Shown here one piece after another: positions 43,623 to 53,500 of a stretch of DNA of 64,000 bases. The stretch is from Chryseosolibacter sp964493505 (lineage in GTDB: Bacteria > Bacteroidota > Bacteroidia > Cytophagales > Cyclobacteriaceae): NCBI GenBank assembly GCA_964493505.1, contig CAZBNP010000001.1:468251-532250 (forward strand). Reading direction: 5' to 3'. The notes beneath the pieces were generated by a model, which ran no database searches, had not been told where the DNA came from, and saw nothing but the letters and a program-made list of their open reading frames with translations. Within the stretch, counting starts at the first letter, position 1; each line of letters opens with the position of its first letter. The position numbers were made by a program, and so were the translations under genes.

Positions 43623-46115
43623 ATGATGCGCGTAATTGTAGTGGGCAACGGAATGGTGGGTTACAAGTTCTGCGAGAAACTCCGCGCCCGGGAAACCCCT
43701 GTTGAGATTGTTGTATATGGAGAGGAACCGCGGCCCGCTTATGACCGGGTGCACCTCAGTGATTTTTTCTCAGGCTCCACCGCCGATGATTTGCTGATGG
43801 CACCGGCGGAGTGGTACGCACACATTGATATTGTTTTACACACAGGAGAGCTTGTCACGGAAATTGACCGGGTTGGGCGAACCATCAGAACCCACACCGG
43901 CCGGACAGACCATTATGATTATCTCGTAATGGCTACCGGCTCCCGGGCTTTTGTTCCCCCCGTGCCTGGCGTGGAACGCAGCGGGGTGTTTGTGTACCGT
44001 ACGCTGGAAGATCTTTACGAGATAAAATCATACGCGAAGAACATTCAGACGGGTGCTGTGATGGGGGGTGGCCTGCTCGGACTGGAAGCGGCGAAAGCGT
44101 TACGCGACCTTGGTTTAACAACACATGTTATAGAGTTTGCACCGCGCCTGATGCCCCGTCAGATCGATGATGCCGGTTCGCACGTGCTTGCACATAAACT
44201 TTCCCAAATGGGCATCCATATTCACACCGGCAAGAATACCACAGCGATTGACGGTAACGGAAAACCGGCGGCCATCCATTTTGCTGACGGCACGCAGCTA
44301 CCCGTAGAAATGGTAGTGGTATCGGCCGGCATTCGTCCGCGTGATGAGCTTGCCAAAACCGCCGGCCTCCATGTACATGCAAGAGGTGGGATTGTTGTGG
44401 ACAACTTTATGAAAACCAGCGACGAAAATATATTCGCTATCGGTGAAGCTGTCTGTCACAACGAGATGGTATACGGGCTTGTGGCTCCCGGCTACGAGAT
44501 GGCTGAGGTTGTTGCCACACAGCTAGCCGGCCAGTCTCCCAAACCTTTTACGGGTTTTGATATGTCGGCGAAACTAAAAATGCTCGGCGTGGATGTTGGC
44601 AGTTTCGGTGATCCCTTCGGCGAAACAGCCGGGAGCATTCCCATCGTATACCAGAACAAGCATGCTGGCATATACAAACGCATTAACATTTCTGAGGATG
44701 GAAAATATTTGCTCGGCGGCATACTGATCGGCGATGCCCGTCAATACAGCCTCCTGCACCAGATGGTGATCAACAAAATGAGGCTACCCGATTCACCCGA
44801 AGCGCTGATTATCGGCACCGGCACCGCCAGTACTCCGGGAAGCGGTATTAAAGATCTGCCTGACACCGCGCAAATCTGTGCCTGCGAAAACATTACGAAA
44901 GGATCGTTGTGTCATGAGATCATCGAAAACGGTATAGACAACCTTGAAGATCTTAAAAAAAGTACCAAAGCGTGTACGGGTTGTGGCGGGTGTACCCCTA
45001 TCGTAACAGACCTTCTGAAGATTACACTCGAAGGGTTGGGAAAGAAAGTCAAGAAAAACCTGTGCGAGCATTTTGACCACACCCGTCAGGAACTGTACGA
45101 TATCATCCGGGCAACGGATATCAGGGATTTCGAGACGGTGCTTGACCGTCACGGCAATGGCGAAGGATGCGAGCTCTGCAAACCGGTAGTGGCCTCGTTG
45201 CTCGCCAGCATCTGGAACGACCCGATTCTTTCACAGCCAGCGATACAGGATACCAACGATCGCTTTCTGGCGAACATTCAGCGCGGTGGCACATACTCCG
45301 TTGTACCCCGTGTGCCCGGAGGCGAGATCACGCCCGAAAAATTAGTGGTGCTGGGACAGATTGCCAGGAAGTACAACCTCTACACAAAAATCACCGGCGG
45401 CCAGCGTATAGACATGTTCGGGGCGACCGTTGACGACCTTCCGGAAATCTGGGAAGCACTGATCGCCGAGGGCTTTGAAAGCGGCCACGCCTATGGCAAG
45501 GCGTTGCGCACTGTGAAAAGCTGTGTAGGCAGTACGTGGTGCCGGTACGGCGTACAGGACTCTGTTTCATTTGCCATTTTTATCGAAAACAGGTACAAGG
45601 GTTTGCGCGCACCGCATAAGATCAAAGGCGCGGTATCGGGTTGCATCCGCGAATGCGCGGAAGCGCAGTCAAAGGATTTCGGAATCATTGCAACGGAAAA
45701 AGGCTGGAACCTTTACGTCTGCGGAAACGGTGGCTCCCGCCCCCAGCATGCAAAACTTCTCGTCACGGATGTTGACCGGGAAACCTGTGTAAAACTGATC
45801 GATCGTTTTCTTATGTTTTACATACGCACGGCCGACCCGCTTACCCGCACCGCTACCTGGCTCAATAAAATGGAAGGCGGCCTGGAGTACCTCTACGACG
45901 TGATTGTCGACGATTCGCTGGGAATCGCAGACCGACTTGAACAGGAAATGGCCGAATGCATTTCGCATTACCACTGCGAGTGGAAAAACGTTGTGGAAAC
46001 GCCGGCCCTGCGCGCGCAGTTCAGGTCTTTTGTGAACGTCGAGGGCTCGGATGAAACACTTTCTTTTGTGGATATGCGGGGACAGAAATGTCCGCCGGAC
46101 TGGAATAACAAGTAG
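43623..46115 (+). CDS. nirB: Assimilatory nitrite reductase [NAD(P)H], large subunit
   Basis: An 830-residue NirB. An N-terminal FAD/NAD(P)H module (VVGNGMVGYKF, GGGLLGLEAAKAL, FAIGEAVCHNEM) covers about 1-400. BFD [2Fe-2S] cysteines are in CACENITKGSLC and CTGCGGC, and a second set in GCELCKPVVASLL. The C-terminal sirohaem/[4Fe-4S] reductase half has CVGSTWC and CIREC (C-x5-C and C-x3-C). It reduces nitrite to ammonium with six electrons. The start is ATG 43623 or the ATG directly after it. nirD follows 38 bases later. Confidence 0.96.
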   Translation: MMRVIVVGNGMVGYKFCEKLRARETPVEIVVYGEEPRPAYDRVHLSDFFSGSTADDLLMAPAEWYAHIDIVLHTGELVTEIDRVGRTIRTHTGRTDHYDYLVMATGSRAFVPPVPGVERSGVFVYRTLEDLYEIKSYAKNIQTGAVMGGGLLGLEAAKALRDLGLTTHVIEFAPRLMPRQIDDAGSHVLAHKLSQMGIHIHTGKNTTAIDGNGKPAAIHFADGTQLPVEMVVVSAGIRPRDELAKTAGLHVHARGGIVVDNFMKTSDENIFAIGEAVCHNEMVYGLVAPGYEMAEVVATQLAGQSPKPFTGFDMSAKLKMLGVDVGSFGDPFGETAGSIPIVYQNKHAGIYKRINISEDGKYLLGGILIGDARQYSLLHQMVINKMRLPDSPEALIIGTGTASTPGSGIKDLPDTAQICACENITKGSLCHEIIENGIDNLEDLKKSTKACTGCGGCTPIVTDLLKITLEGLGKKVKKNLCEHFDHTRQELYDIIRATDIRDFETVLDRHGNGEGCELCKPVVASLLASIWNDPILSQPAIQDTNDRFLANIQRGGTYSVVPRVPGGEITPEKLVVLGQIARKYNLYTKITGGQRIDMFGATVDDLPEIWEALIAEGFESGHAYGKALRTVKSCVGSTWCRYGVQDSVSFAIFIENRYKGLRAPHKIKGAVSGCIRECAEAQSKDFGIIATEKGWNLYVCGNGGSRPQHAKLLVTDVDRETCVKLIDRFLMFYIRTADPLTRTATWLNKMEGGLEYLYDVIVDDSLGIADRLEQEMAECISHYHCEWKNVVETPALRAQFRSFVNVEGSDETLSFVDMRGQKCPPDWNNK

Positions 46116-46153
46116 ACAACACGCCATCATGCAATCCTTAAACCGAAATTAAC

Positions 46154-46534
46154 ATGGAAGTACGCAACAATGTAAACAAAGACGTTTCGCTTGATGAAAA
46201 CACGATATCAAACTGGTTCAAGGCTGCCCATGTGTCGGCAATTCCGGAAAACGCCGGAGCCTGTGTGCGGTATCAGGACAAACAGATTGCTATTTTCTAT
46301 TTCGCGCGGCGCAATGAATGGTATGCCTGCCAGAACTTATGTCCTCACAAAGCACAGATGGTCTTGTCCCGCGGCATGATCGGGACGGCAGGGCTGGAGC
46401 CGAAAGTTGCCTGCCCTTTTCACAAGCGAACTTTTTCACTGCAGAGCGGCGCGTGCCTTAATGCCGCTGAAGAAAATATAGAAGTCTTTCCTGTCAAAGT
46501 CGAGGACGGGTTCGTTTACGTCGGGTTCAAATGA
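46154..46534 (+). CDS. nirD: Nitrite reductase [NAD(P)H], small subunit
   Basis: A 126-residue Rieske-like protein with the C-x-H and C-x2-H-type ligands in CQNLCPHKAQMV and ACPFHKRTFSLQSGACL. It forms the NirBD complex. It has a ~25-residue N-terminal extension before the domain. A hairpin follows the stop. Confidence 0.93.
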   Translation: MEVRNNVNKDVSLDENTISNWFKAAHVSAIPENAGACVRYQDKQIAIFYFARRNEWYACQNLCPHKAQMVLSRGMIGTAGLEPKVACPFHKRTFSLQSGACLNAAEENIEVFPVKVEDGFVYVGFK

Positions 46535-46565
46535 TCCGGCTGTAGTTCTTGCGGAAACGCCGGAT
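46534..46565 (+). terminator. Hairpin after nirD
   Basis: ATCCGGC (46534-46540, overlapping the stop codon) pairs with GCCGGAT (46559-46565), followed by TTCAATTC. The loop is 18 bases and the T tract is weak, so termination may be partial. Confidence 0.45.
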
Positions 46566-46583
46566 TTCAATTCGCGATCTTTT

Positions 46584-46601
46584 TGCGTAAATTCGTACGT
46601 A
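46584..46601 (+). promoter_or_regulatory. TACGTA site directly before the sensor kinase start
   Basis: TACGTA at 46596-46601 ends one base before the ATG at 46603. A second CGTA core (46586-46589) lies 12 bases upstream, giving the repeat GCGTAAAT / ACGTAAAT. It fits the pattern seen before nirB and narK. Confidence 0.55.
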
Positions 46602-46602
46602 A

Positions 46603-48444
46603 ATGCACTTACATTTTAACAGCGAGCCTACTTTGAACCTGAATCGCTTCAGGCGGCTGGGGATATGGTACGTGGTGGCCTTGGGCATCATTGCAATGCT
46701 GGCCATTGCGGGTCAAGTGTTGATTCAGTGGCACATTTCCGATCAACACCATGATTCGCAGATTGTGAATGTTGCCGGGAAACAGCGTATGCTGAGCCAG
46801 CGTATCAGCAAGACTGTGCTGATGCTTTCGCCCGGACAGACGACGGCAGCCCGGACAACACTGTCGCATGCGCTTGCCTCGTCCCTTGTGCTGTGGAAGA
46901 CTACCCATGATGGTTTACAATACGGAAATGACAGCCTTCAGATTCCCGGCCACAACCATCCGGAAGTGGCTGAACTGTTTTCAAAAGTAGATCCGCATTT
47001 CAACCGTATGTATGAAAGTGCGGCGCACGTCGTTGCCCTCCTTGCGCAAGATCCTGACATATCATACGATTCACTTGAACCCGCCATCGGGAAAGTCCTG
47101 GCCCACGAAGATGCATTCCTGGCCGGGATGGAAAACATTGCCCTGTGGTATGCTGCCGCGGCCCGGGAGAAAGTTACACGTCTCAGCACCACGGGATACC
47201 TGCTGCTCATGGTATTGTTGCTGGTCATTCTGCTTGAAATTCTTTTCATTTTCAGGCCTACGGCGCGCAACATCAATAAGACCATGAATCAGTTGATGGC
47301 TTCCGAACAAAACGCGCAGAAACTTTCAAAAGAGATCGGCGCCTTGTATGCCTCGCTGGAAAAATCGTACGAACAGGTTGCCAGGGTAAATCAACCCGTT
47401 GAAAATCCCCGCCTGTATGCCAAAGCCGACCGGGGTGGAACCCTAACGTATATAAGCGACAGCTTCAAATTGCTGGCAGGCGACCTGACCCTGCGGGACG
47501 GAATGCGAATCTCCGACCTCTTTCAGGGTATGACCGACGCAGATGACTGGATGGATGACATCATCGACACGGTAGCCGACGGGCGTTTCTGGCAGGGCGA
47601 AGTGCGCACTGAAAAATTATGCTGTGTGATGATCATCATCACACCGGTGTATAGTGAACAGGAAGAAATCACATCGCTGCTTGTGATGGGTATGGATGTC
47701 ACCCACCAGAAAATGGCGGAACAGAGTATGAAGCAAAAAAACCACGCTGAAATAGAAAAAAAGATCAACCAGCAGAAGTTCAGGTCTGTACTCATTCTCG
47801 AAGGCCAGGAAGAGGAGCGAAATCGCATTGCCATGGATATTCACGACGGCATCGGCCAGATGCTCACCTCCCTCAAGTACCAGATCGAATCCATTGATGT
47901 GAAGGCGGGTGACAAAGCGGAACGAAAAATCGCAGAAGTCGGTCAGCTGCTCAAACAGGTAATCCGGGAAGTGCGCCGTGTAACTTTTAATCTCAAACCT
48001 ACCGTGCTGGGCGATTATGGATTACAGGCTGCGATGAAAGTATTCGTTCAGGAAACCGCCAAGCTGGTGGATATTAAGCTGATATATAATACTTCGGGCG
48101 AAATTGACCGCTTACCTCAAAAGATTGAGAACAATATTTTCAGGATCGTCCAGGAGGCGATCAACAACGCCATAAAGTATTCAGCGGCCGATGTCATCGA
48201 GGTAACGCTTTCGCGGGTTGATGATAGTCTTCTCATCACCGTAAAAGACGAGGGAAAAGGATTTGACACCCGGCTGGTGGAAGCACGAAGTGTAAACATG
48301 GAATCGGGTCGTGGCTTTTTTAACATGTATGAACGCACAGAATACGTGAATGGGGAATTGACGATTCAGTCTAAGCCACTCGAAGGCACAACGGTAACGC
48401 TGAAGGTTCCCTTGCAACAATTAGTCTCATTGGAAGTCGTATAA
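46603..48444 (+). CDS. NarX/NreB-like nitrate-sensing histidine kinase
   Basis: A 613-residue membrane kinase. TM1 is about 20-42. The periplasmic PilJ/NarX-type domain starts with VNVAGKQRMLSQRISKTVLM near residue 54, a segment like the nitrate-binding P-box. TM2 is about 197-218 (YLLLMVLLLVILLEILFIF). A PAS-like domain covers about 275-375. A HisKA_3 domain follows with the phospho-acceptor His414 (ERNRIAMDIHDGIGQML), then an HATPase with NNIFRIVQEAINNAIKYSAA and GRGFFNMYER. It most likely senses nitrate or nitrite outside the cytoplasm and signals to the regulator one base downstream. Confidence 0.9.
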   Translation: MHLHFNSEPTLNLNRFRRLGIWYVVALGIIAMLAIAGQVLIQWHISDQHHDSQIVNVAGKQRMLSQRISKTVLMLSPGQTTAARTTLSHALASSLVLWKTTHDGLQYGNDSLQIPGHNHPEVAELFSKVDPHFNRMYESAAHVVALLAQDPDISYDSLEPAIGKVLAHEDAFLAGMENIALWYAAAAREKVTRLSTTGYLLLMVLLLVILLEILFIFRPTARNINKTMNQLMASEQNAQKLSKEIGALYASLEKSYEQVARVNQPVENPRLYAKADRGGTLTYISDSFKLLAGDLTLRDGMRISDLFQGMTDADDWMDDIIDTVADGRFWQGEVRTEKLCCVMIIITPVYSEQEEITSLLVMGMDVTHQKMAEQSMKQKNHAEIEKKINQQKFRSVLILEGQEEERNRIAMDIHDGIGQMLTSLKYQIESIDVKAGDKAERKIAEVGQLLKQVIREVRRVTFNLKPTVLGDYGLQAAMKVFVQETAKLVDIKLIYNTSGEIDRLPQKIENNIFRIVQEAINNAIKYSAADVIEVTLSRVDDSLLITVKDEGKGFDTRLVEARSVNMESGRGFFNMYERTEYVNGELTIQSKPLEGTTVTLKVPLQQLVSLEVV

Positions 48445-48445
48445 A

Positions 48446-49099
48446 ATGGAAAAGATCAACATTCTTTTGGCGGATGATCATGTACTGGTCAGAAAAGGTA
48501 TCAGGGCGATGCTCGAATCAGAAGCAGACATTGAAGTGGTGGGCGAGGCTGGCAACGGCTCTGATGCGCTCGATTCAGCCAGGAACTTAAAGCCCGACAT
48601 CCTGCTGCTCGACATCCGGATGCCCGGAATGAGCGGTCTCGACGCCGCGGCGCAACTGCATGACTATGCACCAGCTACAAAGGCCGTGATCCTTTCCATG
48701 CACGACTCGGAAGAATATGTCTTGCAGGCCCTCAGTGCCGGGGCGTTTGGTTATCTGTTAAAAGACACCGACAAAGATGAATTTATCAAAGCGCTAAAAC
48801 AGGTACACAAGGGAAATAAGTACTTCAGCGGTTCCGTCTCAAACATACTTGCAAACAACCTCCTTAACGCTAAGCCGGTCACCAGGGTCGCTCCGAAAGA
48901 AGACCGCTACCACCTCACCAGAAGAGAAAAAGAAATATTGCAAATGGCCATCGGCGGAAAGCACAACAAGGATATCGCAGATTCGCTTGGCAAAAGCCTT
49001 CGCACCATTGAAACACACCGGTTTAACATCATGAAAAAACTCGGGGTAAACAACGCCATCGACATGATCAACAAAGCCATCCGCGAGAACCTCGTGTAG
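48446..49099 (+). CDS. LuxR/NarL-type response regulator
   Basis: A 217-residue regulator. The receiver domain has DD at 10-11, the phospho-acceptor Asp56 (DILLLDIRMPG) and Lys near 105 (YLLKDTDKD). The C-terminal LuxR-type HTH (about 153-215) is LTRREKEILQMAIGGKHNKD followed by IADSLGKSLRTIETHRFNIM. It is the only DNA-binding protein in the nitrate island. It is therefore the first candidate to bind the TACGTA sites before nirB, the kinase gene and narK. This is inference. Confidence 0.93.
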   Translation: MEKINILLADDHVLVRKGIRAMLESEADIEVVGEAGNGSDALDSARNLKPDILLLDIRMPGMSGLDAAAQLHDYAPATKAVILSMHDSEEYVLQALSAGAFGYLLKDTDKDEFIKALKQVHKGNKYFSGSVSNILANNLLNAKPVTRVAPKEDRYHLTRREKEILQMAIGGKHNKDIADSLGKSLRTIETHRFNIMKKLGVNNAIDMINKAIRENLV

Positions 49100-49162
49100 T
49101 CATACTCCGCAATCGATTTTTCGTGCGCTTCAATCCTTTTCAGTAATTTTTTTGCACATATA

Positions 49163-49215
49163 TACGTAATGGCTAATAATAACTACGTATTTTTATACGT
49201 ATTAAATACGTAGTT
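49163..49215 (+). promoter_or_regulatory. Four phased TACGTA sites before narK
   Basis: TACGTA stands at 49163, 49184, 49196 and 49207 (first bases), with steps of 21, 12 and 11 bases, close to two, one and one helical turns. AACTACGTATTT (49181-49192) and AAATACGTAGTT (49204-49215) are a perfect 12-bp inverted repeat around a third, central ATACGTAT. The right arm ends directly at the narK ATG. Confidence 0.75.
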
Positions 49216-50556
49216 ATGATCTTAGGTTTGGGAAAAGCCACCAGAATCAACCTCCTCGATTTTAGAACGGTTCCGATGCGGACTTTTCATATTACCTGGT
49301 TCACTTTCTTTTTATGTTTTTTTGGATGGTTTGGCATTGCGTCGCTGATGCCCGTAGTGCGCGAAGACCTGAACCTTACTTCCTCGCAGATCGGTCATAT
49401 CATCATTGGCTCAGTCGCAATTACTGTTTTCGGCAGGTTGTTTTTCGGGTGGCTATGCGACAGAATTGGTCCGCGTCGGGCCTACACTATTCTCTTGCTG
49501 ACCGGATCACTTCCGGTGATGGCGATCGGATTCAGCAATAGCTTTGAAACGTTTTTGCTTTTCAGGCTGGCCATCGGCATTACCGGTGCCTCGTTTGTAA
49601 TCACCCAATACCATACCTCCGCCATGTTTGCCGGAAATGTTGTCGGTACGGCTAACGCCACGGTTGCAGGCTGGGGAAACATGGGCGGTGGTGTGGCACT
49701 CATGATCACGCCATTGATTTTTGCAGCGTTCACGGGCGCGGGATACCTGCCCGCAGAAGCGTGGCGCTGGACGATGGTCATTCCGGGTTTCGCGCTGTTT
49801 GCAATGGCATTCGTTTACTATTTTCTTACACGCGATACGCCACAGGGAAATACGCGTCTTCCGCGCAAAGTAAATGCAGGGGATCCGGCAAAGGCCGGAA
49901 CCTTCCGGTCAGCCTGTAACGATTACCGCGTATGGATTCTCTTCCTGGCATATGGTGCGTGTTTTGGTATAGAACTGACCATCGACAACATTGCTACCCT
50001 CTATTTTATCGATACGTTTCATCTCGGATTGCAGGAAGCCGGTGTCATTGCGGGGCTGTTTGGAATGATGAATCTCTTTGCGCGAGCTTTAGGTGGAATA
50101 TTCGGAGACATGGCAGGAAAAAAATATGGGTTCGGCGGAAGGGCCGCCGTGCTCGGGATTTTTTTGTTGCTCGAAGGTCTTGGCATTATGCTCTTCGCCA
50201 CTGCCGATTCACTGTTTTGGGCGGTGGCGACCATGTTGCTGTTTGCCCTTTTTTTGAAAATGTCTAATGGGGCCACCTACGCCATCGTGCCTTTTATTAA
50301 TCCCCGCGCCATGGGCATTGTATCCGGCATCGTCGGGGCGGGGGGAAACGTGGGGGCCGTGGTCGCCGGGATTCTTTTCAGTTCTGAGACCAACGCCTAT
50401 CGCACGAACTTTACGATCATCGGCGCGGCAGTGATTGTAGTTTCAATCCTGTCATTCCTCCTCGTCTTTTCAAGAAAAACGAACGCCAGCACATCGGGTT
50501 CAACAGCGGCACCCCGAGTAGCCGTTGCGGCACTGCGCGCTCCAACTAACGTTTAA
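49216..50556 (+). CDS. narK: Nitrate/nitrite transporter NarK (MFS)
   Basis: A 446-residue MFS protein with twelve hydrophobic segments. The NarK/NasA pattern is clear: FRTVPMRTFHITWFTFFLCF, GWFGIASLMPVVRED, the loop GRLFFGWLCDRIGPRR, and nitrate signature-like segments WGNMGGGVALMI and GIVSGIVGAGGNVGAVV. It imports nitrate. The start is the ATG at 49216, which keeps the KATRINLLDFRTVP segment that relatives have. The stop overlaps the nitrate reductase start by one base (TAATG). Confidence 0.94.
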   Translation: MILGLGKATRINLLDFRTVPMRTFHITWFTFFLCFFGWFGIASLMPVVREDLNLTSSQIGHIIIGSVAITVFGRLFFGWLCDRIGPRRAYTILLLTGSLPVMAIGFSNSFETFLLFRLAIGITGASFVITQYHTSAMFAGNVVGTANATVAGWGNMGGGVALMITPLIFAAFTGAGYLPAEAWRWTMVIPGFALFAMAFVYYFLTRDTPQGNTRLPRKVNAGDPAKAGTFRSACNDYRVWILFLAYGACFGIELTIDNIATLYFIDTFHLGLQEAGVIAGLFGMMNLFARALGGIFGDMAGKKYGFGGRAAVLGIFLLLEGLGIMLFATADSLFWAVATMLLFALFLKMSNGATYAIVPFINPRAMGIVSGIVGAGGNVGAVVAGILFSSETNAYRTNFTIIGAAVIVVSILSFLLVFSRKTNASTSGSTAAPRVAVAALRAPTNV

Positions 50557-53500
50557 TGACAGATACCAATATGATTGTCACGAATGACAATGAAATGATT
50601 GCAGAAAAAAAAGAAAAGGTTCATAAAACAACATGTCCTTACTGTGGGGTCGGCTGTGGTATGGTGGTCAGGCGCGACCGCGCCAACAACCTTATCGTTG
50701 AGGGCGACAACGCGCATCCGGTGAACCGCGGGATGCTTTGTTCAAAAGGGATGAATCTTCACTATGTGGCCCGGGATATGAGTGACAGGTTGTTATATCC
50801 TCAAATGCGGTGGAGCCGGAACCATCCTCTTGAGCGCGTGAACTGGTCGACAGCCATGGAAAGAACCGCCGCGGTATTCCGGTCAATCATTGAGAAGCAC
50901 GGTCCGGATTCAGTTGCGTTCTACGTTTCCGGGCAATGTCTCACGGAAGAATACTATGTAGCAAACAAGCTTGTGAAAGGGTTTCTCGGAACGAATAACA
51001 TCGATACCAACTCTCGCCTTTGCATGAGCAGCGCCGTGGCCGCCTACACCGGTATGCTGGGTGAGGACGCCGTTCCGGTTTCCTACGAAGACATCGGCCT
51101 TGCTGACTGTTTCTTCATCGCCGGCGCCAACCCGGCATGGTGTCACCCTATTCTATTCCGTCGGATTGAAGCCCGGAAAAGAGAAAACCCCGAAATCCGG
51201 GTCATTGTCGTCGATCCGAGAAAAACGCAGAGTTGCGCTGTGGCAGACTTGCATCTGCAGATAAACCCCGGTACCGATATATACCTTTATCAGGCACTTG
51301 GGCGCATACTGATCGAGGATGGCCTGGCCGACTATAGTTTCATCTCCCGTCATACCGAAGGGTTTGAAGATTATCGGAGGGCCGTATTCAATACTACTGT
51401 CGAAGGTGCAGCAGCCATCTGTGGTGTTGATGAAGCATCCATCCGCCTCGCCGCCTCGTACATGGGTTCGGCAAAGGGATTGCTCACACTCTGGGCGATG
51501 GGCCTGAACCAGAGTGTTATCGGTGTAAAGAAAAATACGGCACTGATGAGTCTCAACCTGCTTACAGGACAAATCGGCAGACCAGGTGCCGGCCCGTTCT
51601 CGCTAACGGGGCAACCCAACGCCATGGGCGGCCGCGAGGTTGGTGGGATGGCCACCATGCTTGCTGCGCACAGAAAACTCGATAACGCCGACCACCGAAA
51701 GGCGGTGGCGGACCATTGGGGGGTGGCGTCCGTTCGCGAAAAGCCGGGCCTCACAGCTGTTGAAATGGTGGAAGCGCTGGAACGCGGTACATTGAAGGCG
51801 GTATGGATTGTTTGCACCAATCCGCTTGTAACGCTGCCCGATTCACGGCGGGTAGCGCGGGCGTTGGAGCATGCGCGGTTTGTGGTGGTGCAGGATATTT
51901 CAGACCGATCGGATACCCTCCCGTACGCTGACGTCGTGTTTCCCGCTGCCGCACACCTCGAAAAAGAAGGCACCATGACCAATTCCGAACGAAGGATAAG
52001 CCATCTTTCTCCTGTTATGGCACCACCCGGTGAAGCAAAACCTGATGCCGAAATACTGTGCATGTTTGCGAAGGCCATGGGGTTTAAAGGCTTCGACTAC
52101 GCCTCCTCATCGGCCATCTTCGATGAGCACTGTCAACTTACAAAGGGCACTAACATCGATATCAGCGGACTCTCCTACGCCCGGCTAAAATCAGAAGGCA
52201 CCTTTCAGTGGCCTGTTCCGCACATCGAGCATCCGGGTACGGTCAGGTTGTTTACCGATCGATTGTTTTATACCCACACGAACAAGGCCCGGTTTATGCC
52301 GGCGGAAGATCCGGCGAATCATTCCGAACCTCTTACCGCGGAACGGCCCCTGATCATGACCACAGGCCGCATCCGTGACCAATGGCATACGATGACAAAA
52401 ACCGGGAAAGTGAACAAACTCCGGCAGCATATTGACCGTCCGTTTCTGGAAATCCACCCCGACGACGCGGCATCTGAAAATATCGCAGACGGAGATGTGG
52501 TGGTGGTGGAAAGTTCACGTGGCACGGTGCGGGTATGCGCAAAAGTCTGCGAAACCATTAAGCCGGGTGTCGTATTTCTAGCCATGCATTGGGGTATCGT
52601 TCAGGGAACTGATGCTGCTCGTGCAAATAACCTTACCAGTCTGCTGGCGGATCCTGTATCCAAAGAACCGGACTTTAAATTTTCAGCTGTATCGGTAACA
52701 CCCTACAAGAAGAGGCCCGAAAGAATTGTCATTGCCGGCGCCGGCGCGGCAGCGTTTCGTTTTCTTTGCACGTACCGGTCATTGAATAAACAGGATGAGA
52801 TCGTCATCATCTCACGCGAATCTAATGCCTTTTATAACCGGGTGCTCCTGCCCGAGTATGTAAACGACAGACTCCCGTGGGAAAAACTGCTGAAGTTCAG
52901 AAATGATGAAATGGAAGACTTCGATTTCGTTCTGAAGACAGAGAATGAAATTACCGCTATTGACCGGGCGGAAAAATGCGTGCTGGATAGATACGGTAAA
53001 AAGCATTTTTATGACAAGCTGATTCTGGCCACCGGAACCCGCGCCCACCTGCCTGGCGATGCACCGGCAAACCTCGACAATGTACTGACCATGCGCACAC
53101 GTCAGGATGCCGACAGGCTGAAAAAATATCTTACACCCGGTGCCCACATCCTCATCATTGGCGGCGGACTACTCGGATTGGAACTTGCCGTGTCGCTCAG
53201 CGAGATCAACGTAGCCGTTTCCATCGTACAGCTAGGCAGCAGGCTGATGGAACGCCAGATAGATCACATCGCCGCACAACTGCTGCTGGATTTTATTGAG
53301 GAAAAGAACGTCACCGTATACATGAACGATCAGCTTCAACACGTAACCCAAACCGCTACCGGCAGGTTAACCATTCAGCTTCGGAGTGGCCGCGATATTG
53401 TAGCCGATGCCATGGTATATGCTGTCGGTACCAGGCCGAACATTGAATTTGCCCAGGAAGCGGGTATTGAAACCGGGCGGGGAATTATTGTAAATGACCA

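Noticed and set aside
43465..49212. TACGTA sites as classical NarL heptamers
   Set aside because: NarL sites read TACYNMT; a G follows TAC here, so they do not match, although the regulator is of the same family.
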